DNA of 64,000 nucleotides from Gnetum montanum (taxonomy: Eukaryota > Streptophyta > Gnetopsida > Gnetales > Gnetaceae): NCBI GenBank assembly GCA_015680685.1, contig MNCI01000885.1:368421-432420 (forward strand). Direction: 5' to 3'. The notes under the pieces were generated by a model. The model was not told the origin of the DNA and did not search any database. It saw only the letters and a list, made by a program, of their open reading frames with translations. How positions within the stretch are numbered: position 1 is the first letter of the stretch; the number at the start of each line of letters is the position of its first letter. This document shows positions 55,260 to 64,000 of this stretch, piece after piece. A program made the translations under genes and the position numbers.

Positions 55260-56640
55260 TGAGTGATGCTGATATTATTAATTTTCCAACCTAGGAAATG
55301 AATTGGATAATTGATAGTGGTGCTCCTATTCATGTGACATCCAAAAGAGACTTCTTCTCATGCTACGCTCAAGGAGACTATGATGAATTAAAGATGGAAA
55401 ATGATTATTCAAGCAAAGTAGTTGGCATGAGAGATTTTTTTTTTGAGGATAGATACTAGTTGCAAACTAATTCTAAGAAATGTCAAACATGTTCTAGATA
55501 TTAGACTACATTTGATATCTATGATGAAACTAGATAATGAAGGCTACCAGAACAACTTCAAAGGACATTGGAAACTCTCCAAGGGTTTCTTGGTGGTAGC
55601 TAGAGGAAAGAAGAAACATTCTCTATACATGATGCAAGCACATGTCATCAAAGATATCATCAATGTGGCTAAGGATAAAGCAACAATGGAGCTGTGGCAT
55701 AAAAGGCTTGGCCACATTAGCTAAAAGGGGCTAGATATCCTAGCTAAGAAGAATATACATTCGAAGGTGAAAGGTGCACATTTGAAGAGCTTTGTAGATT
55801 ATTTGGTTAGAAAGTAGCATAGAGTCACCTTCAAGAGCTCAATTCCACATAGAATTAAGCATGTTTTAGATCCGATGCATTTTAATATTTGTGATCCTAT
55901 GCTAACAAGATCACTTGGTGGAGCATACTAGCTTGTTAAATTTATTGATGATCATTCTAGAAAGGTGTGGTTATACACATTGACAATGAAAGACCAAGTG
56001 GTATATGTGTTCAAGTAATTCCATTCGAGTGTAGAAAGAGAGACTAGTAGGATATTGAAGTGTATCAAAATAGACAATGGAGGTGAATACTTGGGAGAAT
56101 TCTCAGAGTATTGTAAGAGTCATGGTATCCAACACTAGAAGAGTTCTCCAAAGACTCCTCAGTTGAATGGTCTAGTTGAAAGTATGAATTGGACTATTGT
56201 GGAAAAGTCTAGCAGCATGATGACACTTGTAAAGTTACCCAAAACCTTTTGGGGAGAAGTAGTGAAGATAGCTACTAATTTGATCAATCTTTCTTCCTTA
56301 GTTCCTATAGATGAATATATTCCAAAGAAAGTATTGTGTAATAAAGATGTCTCCTATGATCATATAAAAGTGTTTAGTTGCAGAGAATTTGTGCACATCC
56401 CATAGAATGAAGGATCCAAGTTGGATGGAAAAACCAAAGAATGCTTCTTTCTGGGATATGGCAATGATGAGTTTGACTATAGACTATTTGATCCTATTAC
56501 AAAGAAAATAGTTAGAAGCTAAGATATTGTATTCTTTGAAGATCAATTTATAAGAGTGATTAACAAGAAGATCCAAAAACTAGAGCTAAGTGATAAGGTA
56601 AATCATGATCCTGTCCTTCCACTTAAATCATAGAATCAAG
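55260..56640 (+). pseudogene. Element C' protease and integrase
   Basis: WIIDSGAPIHVTS at about 55308 (protease active site intact), a frameshift in a T run near 55435, then open from 55443 (CKLILRNVKHVLDIRLHLIS, LYMMQAHVIKDI, MELWHKRLGHIS: here the pre-integrase motif keeps LWHKRLGH). Integrase: FIDDHSRKVWLYTLTMKDQV near 55943, IDNGGEYLGEFSEYC near 56071, TPQLNGLVESMNWTIVE with the catalytic Glu near 56154, LPKTFWGEVVKIATNLINL and YDHIKVFSCREFVHIP. Ends with FFLGYGNDEFDYRLFDP near 56447. All three core acidic positions (D, D, E) can be read, but stops interrupt the frame. Confidence 0.82.
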
Positions 56641-56689
56641 GTGGAAATGAACAAGAAGTTACTCAGGATCCCATTGATGATGGTTAACA

Positions 56690-57480
56690 ATAAATTCAAG
56701 ATGTAGTTGAAGTACGATTGAGGAGATCAATAAGAAGTCACCAGCCTTCTAGAAAGCATCCTCCTAATGAGTATGTGGTGTTGAATAAAGGGGGAGAACT
56801 TGAAAGTTATGATGAGGCTTTGGTAGATAAATACAAGGAGGAGTGGATCAAAGCCATGTAATTAGAAATGTAGTCATTAAAGAATAATGACACATATGAG
56901 TTAGTGGAATTACCAAAAGGGGGAAAAGTATTGAAGAACAAGTGGGTGTATTGGCTAAAGGTTAATAGAGATGAAATAAGGTATAAGGTGAGGTTGGTTG
57001 TGAAAGGCTTTAATCAAAAGCAAGGCATTGGCTTTGAAAAAATCTTCACACTAGTGGTGAAAATGACATCCATCAAAACAATTTTGAGTTTAGCTACTAG
57101 TCTAAACTTGGAGGTTGAGAAAATGGATGTGAAGACTACCTTTCTCCATGGTTTTTTTGGAGGAAGAGATCTATATGAAGTAACTGGAAGGGTTCAAAGT
57201 CAAATGATAAGAAAACATAGTGTGCAGAGTAAAGAAGAGCTTGTATGTATTAAAGAAAGAACCTTGCAATGATATAGGAAGTGAGTATTTTATGATAGAG
57301 CAGAAAAGACTACTACAGATCACTGTGTGTTTGTGAAGAAATTTGTAGATGAAAACTTCCTTATCCTTCTACTTTATGTAGGTGATATGTTGATTGTTGG
57401 CAAGGATGTCTAGAAGATCAATAATTTGAATAAGGATTGTAGGAAATTTTTTGTTATGAAAGATTTTTTCCAACCAAGTA
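56690..57480 (+). pseudogene. Element C' reverse transcriptase
   Basis: Starts with RRSIRSHQPSRKHPPNEYV. The RT core open stretch 56904-57272 has ELPKGGKVLKNKWVYWLKVN, RLVVKGFNQKQGIGFEKIF, ILSLATSLNLEVEKMDVKTT and FLHG, the classic copia RT motifs (VDVKTAFLHG). Further on the active-site box reads YVGDMLIVGKD near 57376, i.e. YVDD with Asp to Gly. Frameshifted around 57150. Confidence 0.82.
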
Positions 57481-57599
57481 GATCCTTGGTATGAGCATTT
57501 ATTGGTATAGAAGTTCTAGGAAAGTATGGTTGTCATAAGAGAAATACATTGAGAAAAGTGCTGGAGAGGTTCCACATGAACCAAGCTAAACCAATAACT

Positions 57600-58320
57600 T
57601 CACTGCTTGCTAATCACTTTAGATTGAGCAAGGAGTAGTGCCCTTCCAAGGAGAGGAAAGAAAAGAAATGATCAAGATTTCATATGCTTCAGTAATAGGA
57701 AGTTTGATATATGTTATGGTTTGTACAAGGCCATACATTGCTTATGTAGTTGGTGTTGTGAGAAGAATTCTCTTCAATCTAGGAGGAGAGCATTAGGCTA
57801 TATTTAAATGGACTCTAAGGTACCTTTGAGGAAATTCCAAACTCTCACTTTGTTTTAGAAGTGAAAAGGTTAAACTAGAAGGCTATTCTGTTGCTAATAT
57901 GGCTAGAGATGTAGGCTCTAGAAGATCCATCTTAGGTTATCTAATAACCTTTGTGGAGTAAGTTGTGTCTCAACAATCAAACCTATAGAAATGTGTTGCA
58001 CTTTCAAAAATGGAAGAAGAGTTCATTGCAACTACTGAAGCTAGCAAGAGATTATTATGGATGAAGAAACTCCTATAGGAGCTTAGGTGTAAGAAAGATA
58101 GGTATACCTTGTACTGTGATAGTCAAAGGACTATACATCTTAATAAAAATGCTTCTTTTCATTCAAAGTCAAAGCATATTGACGTGAAGTATCATTGGAT
58201 ATGAGATGTATTAAATTCCAAGCAATTAGAAATAGAGAAGATGCACACAAGTGAAAATGGTTTAGATATGATGAAAAAAATCATATCCAAGGATAAGATT
58301 GAGATTTGTTGAGAAATTGA
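57600..58320 (+). pseudogene. Element C' RNase H and pol C-terminus
   Basis: SVIGSLIYVMVCTRPYIAYV near 57690, FKWTLRYL, LEGYSVANMARDVGSRRSIL (first Asp region), VVSQQSNL, ALSKMEEEFIATTEASKRLL (catalytic Glu region), LYCDSQRTIHLNKNASFHSK and KHIDVKYHWI. The protein ends at about 58310, 50 bp before the LTR, as is normal for copia pol. Confidence 0.78.
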
Positions 58321-58360
58321 TGGAATGACTAAGACCTTTATGTAGTTAGGATGGAGAGAT

Positions 58361-59055
58361 TGATGTGTGTGGATCCCTCCTACATGAAGTCCATGTCACA
58401 TTAATATAAATAAATAAAAAGGAGGGGAAGGAAAGCTACTTGTGAAGCTAACCAAAATTAGCTACCTACACTGGCTACTAAGTTGGGTAGCCAAAATTAG
58501 CTACCCAGGTTGGCTACTAAGTTAGCTAGCCAAACTTAGTAGCCTAGGTTGGCTATTGAGTTAGGTAGCCCTCAACAAAGACTACCTAAGTTAGGTGGAA
58601 TAGGGTATTTCCATTGGCTATAAATCCAATGGAAATGCCAAATGGAAGTTGGGGCAGAAAAGTAGCTAACGACCAAAGTGAGAAAGAGAGGCCAAAGGGA
58701 GAGACACACAAATAAGCCTTATGAGCTTGGATTTCTAGGATTTTTTTTAAAGCGGTGTGAGATTTCTCCTTGTTATTCCAAGAATATTTTTTCATGAGAA
58801 TGTGTGTCAATTTTGTATACCTCTAGTAATTCACTAGAGACATTTTTTTATTCCTACTATTTATTAATGGAAGAAATTTTTTTTGAAGTTTGCCCAAGGA
58901 AGGGTGAAGCACATGAGTCCTTGTTATCTTGGGTATTATTATTCTGCACTTTACTTTTGCTATCTACTTTATTAGTTTATATCCTACTTTTAACACACAA
59001 GTGGGAAAATCTTGCACAAGCCAATTCATGGTGTTGTTCGTTGTTTTTCCGAACA
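58361..59055 (+). repeat. Element C' 3' LTR
   Basis: TGATGTGTGTGGATCC...CCGAACA, 695 bp. The U3 (58440-58590) is built of repeated, self-complementary units such as GGCTACTAAGTTGGGTAGCC. TATA hairpin at 58607-58636. One more U3 unit than the 5' LTR of copy 1. Confidence 0.82.
58607..58636. promoter_or_regulatory. TATA box inside a perfect 11-bp inverted repeat
   Basis: Arms ATTTCCATTGG (58607-58617) and CCAATGGAAAT (58626-58636) around CTATAAAT. Compare 38210-38241, where both arms carry the matching alternative base. Confidence 0.75.
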
Positions 59056-59165
59056 AAAAGATCATCACCTAGAGCCACAATGCTCATCTTACCAAGTAAG
59101 GTCCAAGGAGGATGGGTAGATGAGCGAAAGCCTAACCTCTTCGAGTAGGTATGCCCAAGCTCAAA
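59056..59165 (-). repeat. Small dispersed repeat, copy 2 (inverse orientation)
   Basis: Begins exactly at the end of LTR C'. Its reverse complement matches 18906-19023. Copia C seems to have inserted into it. Confidence 0.5.
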
Positions 59166-60240
59166 TCCAATTCTTTGACTTGAGAAACAAGCATATATTA
59201 TAATTTTTCTAATTCTTACAATGTTTGTCATCATCAAGGATATCTGTATAATGCTTGTTCTTTTCTACTCAAGAAAGAAGATGTTGAGATAAAGAAAACA
59301 TGTTGAAGTTGAGGATAATAAAAATTAATTTGAGTTTAAAGCTATAAAAAGTCAAGTTACTATGAATAATAAGAATAATTAAATGGCAATGAAGAAACTA
59401 GAAAAGATAGAATATTTTTTAGTATTATTTCTAAAGGAAGTATTTATTAATCTAAATAAACTTCCATAAGAAAATTTTTTTCTCATCTTATAAAAATACT
59501 ATTAACTCAAACATTAGACTTTATATTAAAAAGTGGTATAAAACTAATGGCAGCAAAAAAAGAAAAAAAAAACTCAACATAACACAAATTGTGATAAATA
59601 ATTTGTTGGACAATTTAGGTCATCATTTTCTAAATTTTTTTTTGGACATTTTATACTATCATATTCTATTGAATCTTCCTCTCTTATGAAAGATAGTATT
59701 TTGCCAGAACTTTTTATTGCTACCTTAAATTCTTTTGTAATTTTAAGTTAAAGCATGAATGTTAAAAGTGATGCAAATTTTGTTAGGAGTTGGATTATTT
59801 TCTTTACTAATATTTAAATTTCATTTGTTGATTTTTCAAAGAATTAATTTAATTCTAAGTTTGTACATGAGTAAACATAGCTAAAATTGGAAAGTTTTTT
59901 TCTCTTTCCATATTGTTTTTCTTATTTAATGCTAAGTGTTAAACATATGATGTGCCCTAAGATTACGTTTGTTTATTATTAATATTATTTTTGAGGTTTA
60001 ACAACCATCAACCCCTCCCCTAAAAAACAAACATATTATAAAATTCAAATATAAAATGAAATAGTCAAAAATAATATAATAATAAGTAAGTAAAATGCCA
60101 TTTTTAAAAGTTTGAAATGGAATCTTAAATTAAGTAGGTTTTAGATAAATTTAATCTACTTATTTACTCTTAGACACTACATGAAGTTTGCAAAAATGCT
60201 TAATAAAAGGTTTTTATTTGTCTTAATAATTTTGTAAAAG
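59166..60240. other. AT-rich spacer, nothing recognised
   Basis: Long A/T-rich tracts; no coding or repeat signal that can be defended. Confidence 0.4.
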
Positions 60241-60249
60241 CATATGATT

Positions 60250-61685
60250 TAATGATTTGCACAAAACTATAGTTGTGCTTGCCTGGGATTGGTCTCCCTT
60301 CAAATTTGATTGCAACAATGCAAAGATTGTATAAGGAAGTAATTATTGAAATTACATATAGAAATTCAGAGAAAAAATTTCAATTCCAAAGCAAAATTGG
60401 AGTTAAGAAAGGTTGTCCACTTTCTCTAACTCTCTATGGTATCTTTATTAATGAAATACAAGAATACATGTGGAATGAGCAAGATAGTTATGATATCAAA
60501 ATTGGATCACAAGTAGTGGATCTTCTTTTATATGTAGATGATGCTACCTTAATTTCCAATACTATAGAAAGTATGTAAAATATGTTGTAAATTTTAGAAA
60601 ATTATTGTCGTTCATCTTGTCTTGAAGTGAATGTAGATAAAACCAAATTGATGATCTGGGTTACAAGAAATAATTATTATAACTTCCATTTTGGAGGTAT
60701 CAATGTGAAAATCATAGATTCTCTTAAATATTTGGGTCTTATTTATATGAATAATTACATATGGAGGAAGTGCATCAAATTAAAAATAGGAGTTTTTAAG
60801 GCTTTGTATGCTTTCAATAACAAGTGTAAGGATTTTGGCCTCTAGGCTTGGAAGGTCAAGAAATAAGTTTTTTAAGACTATGATCTATCCTATTATATTT
60901 TATGGATGTGTTGTTTCGGGACCTAAAATCCTTGCTAAACTTTGAAAAGATATTGAAAGAGTGCAAAAAAAATTTTCTTGATGAGGTAAGGGTAAAGATG
61001 CAACCATTTTACTTAATGTTATTATGTGAATGGGATTTATTACCTTTAAAAGTAGAAGTCTTGTGCAAATTCATTATATACATTCATAGCTTGTATATCT
61101 CATGGCAAGAAAAAGTATCTAAAGAAGTTTTTGAGATTTGCAAGACCATGGTTGGTATTTTTAAGGGATGTAATGATTGAGAAAATGAAATATCTCTTAG
61201 GATGACATGTAGAAAAATCCTAAGCATATTCATCAACTCATCAAGTAAAAGGTTTTCACAAAATGCAAATTAATGTAGAAGGTAAAAGGTGATTTTATTT
61301 ACATCATATTAGATCTAATAAACTATATGTAGAAGCTTACTATCTCCTATTTGCTATTTCCATCAAGTATTAGAATGCTATTATCAAGCCTTGCTTAGGT
61401 TCTCATCATCTTAGAATTAAAATTGGAAGATAGATTAGACTCCCTTATGAAGAACATATTTTTATGTTATGCATATCAAGAGCCCTTGAAGATGAGCTAC
61501 ATGTTTTTCTTTCTTGTACTATGACTACCTATTTGAGACAATATTATAATGTTATAGCAAAAAGTTGATATGATTATTTTTTATGCCTTCATTGGTGATT
61601 GGTCAACTTATATAGTCTATCTTTATTTTTATAAAAATGTAACATTTGTCTAATAAATCCTATGGGTCTTTGAATATAATATAGA
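60250..61685 (+). pseudogene. LINE (non-LTR) reverse transcriptase, 3' half, best copy
   Basis: The open stretch 60273-60578 has PGIGLPSNLIATMQRLYKEV, KIGVKKGCPLSLTLYGIFI and LLLYVDDATLIS, the RT motifs up to the YVDD active site (near 60529). Then ENYCRSSCLEVNVDKTKLMI and INVKIIDSLKYLGLIY, the thumb. A C-terminal part near 61437-61560 has RLPYEEHIFMLCISRALEDE and then LHVFLSCTMTT, resembling the Cys/His module at the end of such proteins. No ORF1 or endonuclease is present, so it is 5'-truncated. The 3' end near 61680 is set by the copies at 1065 and 16955. It cannot be assigned to L1 or RTE with confidence. Confidence 0.8.
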
Positions 61686-61689
61686 TTGA

Positions 61690-62260
61690 TTTCAAATTTC
61701 ACATCAAATAATCAAACTATATTTTAATATTATAGTTCTTCATTTTCCTTACAAGAAACACCTCATTTAAATAATATCAAGTTAATATGATCTCTCACAT
61801 AGAAATTTAAATTTTTAATGTTCATTCAAAAACATTTATCTCTATGTATTTTAGCTTTTCTTTTTATATTAAAATTTTATATACCAAAAATTTAAATACA
61901 AAATGAAATAAAATCCTTTATTTGTATTAAGGAATGATTGAGGTATTTAAAGTACTAACCAAACTTCCTTCTACACTACTTCAATAGTATTCAATTAAAT
62001 CATTTGTGTAATATTACCTAAAGTCCTCCATGATAAACTTTTCCAGACTATCTATTGATGCCAAAAAAAGATAAATTCATTCTAGCCAACATTAGCATCC
62101 TTGTGATTGGAGGTAGTGACTTCTACAATCTATATGCTCAAACTACACCCATTGAGGCTTTGACTGCTGAGTTTTACGTGCAAGTGAAAGTATTGATTTT
62201 TCTTTGTGAAATTTATATTGGTCATCAACTAGACAGCAATCTTATTACTATTGAAATGGA
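61690..62260. other. AT-rich DNA with an unrecognised 107-codon frame
   Basis: A frame from 62055 to 62378 is open, but it runs into a tandem repeat and shows no family features; probably chance. Confidence 0.35.
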
Positions 62261-62265
62261 AAACT

Positions 62266-62402
62266 TAAGTATCTATGACTTTCCTTATGCAAACCAAAGC
62301 ATTCCAAGAAGCCTACAATCCTCCACCTCTTTAAGTGGTAGTGTCTATGACTTTTCTTATACACATCAAAGTGTCTAAAGAAGCCTATAATCATGCACCT
62401 CA
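62266..62402. repeat. Tandem repeat, 2 x about 72 bp
   Basis: AGTATCTATGACTTTCCTTA ... CAAAGC...CC.AGAAGCCTACAATC...CACCTC and AGTGTCTATGACTTTTCTTA ... AAAGAAGCCTATAATC..GCACCTC follow each other. Confidence 0.65.
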
Positions 62403-62496
62403 TTAAGTGTGAGTAAAAAGAAGTTTAAGCTATGGTTAACTAAAATTATGATTCCTTCACATTTTTGTGTGTTTGAAATTATGAATCATGCTTTCA

Positions 62497-62775
62497 TATA
62501 GTTTTCACCTTTAATATACATCTTTACTTTTAAATATTGGATAATAGAAAAAGGATGTTTAAATAATTTCAAACATATAGAAATAATGAGCTACATGTTC
62601 ATCCATTTTATTTTTAAAACTTAATTTTCCTATATATAGTTTTCATCTTTGATATACACCCACATTTCTTTCAAATATTGGAACTTAAAAAAAGATGTTT
62701 AGATAGTTTTAAACATACATAAACAATGAGCTACATGTTTATCCATTTTACTTTTAAAACTTAATTTTACTATGC
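62497..62775. repeat. Tandem repeat, 2 x about 138 bp
   Basis: Units start at 62497 (TATAGTTTTCACCTTTAATA) and 62635 (TATAGTTTTCATCTTTGATA) and share AATGAGCTACATGTTNATCC and TTTTAAAACTTAATTTT. About 80 percent alike. Confidence 0.75.
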
Positions 62776-63785
62776 TAAGAGTAGGGTTTCTTTGATAATT
62801 TGAAATTAACACAATTCCTTTGCCATTCTTAAAATTTTTTGCACCCCATTAATCATTTTGTATTCATTAGATCATTTGTTTTGACCTTTTACTCTTAGAA
62901 AATAACCATTCTTGTTATTCCACACTTTATATGCTTTAACAAATCTAAATCCCATGAAGCATAAAGTTTTAGCCAAAGAATTTTCCATAACAGTCATAGT
63001 TTCCAAGTTGGAATGGAATGACAAGTTTTTTATGAGCTTAATATCATTGTCATTGCCATAGGTGCCACTTATAGGTAATAGGTACTCCTCAACATAATTT
63101 AGTTTAACTTGGTGAATTTTAATGATATATATACTTCATGGTGATAATTGAGAACTTAGAGGAAGATTGGTGAATAAGTTCCATCTTAAAAATAGCTACA
63201 AAAAAGAAATCAATAAGAAAATGTACACAAACAATATAGATGATTATTTAAATTGGATAGTATACACTCAAAGTAGAGTATCATGTACACATCTAGACAT
63301 GTTGCTTTCAAAATGTAATTTCTAGGGTACCACAACCTTTATAAGGCTTTGTTTCAATTGACTCATAAAACCAAACTAGAGGTTTTAGCCTAACCTTAGG
63401 ATACAGGTATGATCTCCTTCAAGAGATTCACACTACCTCTCAAAATAGAAAAAATAAAGAAAGAAAGAAATAGAAATAAAATCAAGAAAACAATGAATTT
63501 ACTTTAGATTCTTTGCATTAGGTGGATGCAAAAAGAATACTACAACATACAAAGGAGATTGGAGATAAAGAATAACTTGGTAACTTTATTCCTAGTGAGC
63601 TTGGTGTAGATTGCTTTCTCTATTACACTTCTACAAGGATCTAATGCTTTCCTTCTTACAAGCTTTCATGAAAGATGAGCGTTACATTCTTTGCTGATAG
63701 TTAAATAAGTGTTACAAGCCTTGACAATGGTCATTCTAGTTATCTAAACCTTTCATAGACATATAAGTTTGGATTGTAGGCTATT
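62776..63785. other. AT-rich DNA, nothing recognised
   Basis: No supported feature. Parts of 62880-63050 could be an old antisense repeat, but no motif is clear enough. Confidence 0.35.
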
Positions 63786-63787
63786 TA

Positions 63788-63985
63788 GGGAAGATGTATT
63801 CTTTGAGAATAAACATCTTTCTATGTTTCTCCTGACTTGCAGGAAAGATGTCTTATTTGGAATGTATACATCTACTATATGGAGTAGACATATTCTTTGA
63901 TTTTGCAGATGTCTTTTGTACATTTGTTGTATATTCTAAAAATACATGTTTATGTTGGAGTAAACATCTTTTCTAGAAGTTAAAT
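63788..63985. repeat. Cluster of inverted AAGATGT / ACATCTT motifs
   Basis: AAGATGT at 63791-63797 and 63845-63851 and CAGATGTCTT near 63906 alternate with ACATCTT at 63813-63819, ACATCT at 63868-63873 and AAACATCTTTTC near 63963. The spacing is irregular. It resembles the palindrome-rich U3 seen in LTRs of this window; the element, if any, continues beyond the right edge. Confidence 0.4.
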
Positions 63986-64000
63986 GTCTATTGTCATTTG

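Larger units (their letters stand above)
54099..59055 (+). mobile_element. Element C': Ty1/copia retrotransposon, copy 2, with 3' LTR
   Basis: A 5' LTR remnant (54099 to about 54283), primer site 54285-54300, gag, protease, integrase, RT, RNase H, polypurine tract GGATGGAGAGAT and a complete 3' LTR 58361-59055. The 3' flank AAAAG compared with AATAG left of copy 1 (37999-38003) suggests the target duplication. Confidence 0.85.

Noticed and set aside
62055-62378. 107-codon frame
   Set aside because: No recognised features; its end is made of a tandem repeat.
1-64000. rRNA genes or intact tRNA genes
   Set aside because: No complete tRNA cloverleaf or rRNA core was seen; the only tRNA-like signals are decayed SINE heads.

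Overview
The window looks like intergenic DNA from a large, repeat-rich seed-plant nuclear genome. It is AT-rich and packed with nested, heavily decayed LTR retrotransposons of both superfamilies, non-LTR (LINE) fragments and tRNA-derived SINE-like pieces. A gymnosperm is plausible, but the sequence alone does not prove the taxon. No intact transposon gene is present: every gag or pol reading frame is broken by stops and frameshifts, and several catalytic Asp positions read Asn. The only candidate host gene is a 49-codon reading frame in a small GC-rich island at 18167-18316.

Layout. 1-1515: two minus-strand LINE fragments. 2146-14949 (element A): a Ty3/gypsy element with two LTRs, a perfect 5-bp target duplication (ATTAT), a tRNA-Asp-type primer site, gag, protease, an internally deleted RT, RNase H, integrase and a long extra reading frame after pol. 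14955-20950: low-copy-looking DNA with tandem duplications, a G-box, the small GC-rich ORF and a W-box-rich tandem repeat. 20951-21063: N gap. About 21100-22730: antisense LINE ORF1 remnant with a CCHC knuckle. 23028-34855 (element E): a Ty1/copia element split by a 7.2-kb non-autonomous gypsy element (B, 24273-31496). 34858-37663: old repeat, head-to-head SINE pair, LINE 3' part and a solo gypsy LTR (D). 38004-40497: start of a second copia element (C).

40498-42675: AT-rich DNA with a SINE-like head and an antisense LINE tail. From about 42945 to 56112 the block 25576-40497 is repeated in the same order (B', E', LINE, D', C'). The second copy then runs on to the 3' LTR of C' at 58361-59055. 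The two copies share every nested insertion, so the duplication (or an unmerged second haplotype) is later than all of them. 59056-64000 holds a small dispersed repeat, a LINE with a YVDD RT box, and short tandem repeats.

The elements document a history: copia E inserted, gypsy B inserted into E's gag, LINE, SINE and LTR D accumulated beside it, copia C inserted, and the composite was then duplicated and trimmed by illegitimate deletions. The observations most worth checking are a TATA box in the loop of an 11-12-bp inverted repeat whose two arms carry a matched change between two copia C LTRs, a candidate folded RNA element between pol and the 3' LTR shared by two gypsy families, palindrome arrays in the U3 of several LTR families, and three places where the sequence itself suggests assembly errors.
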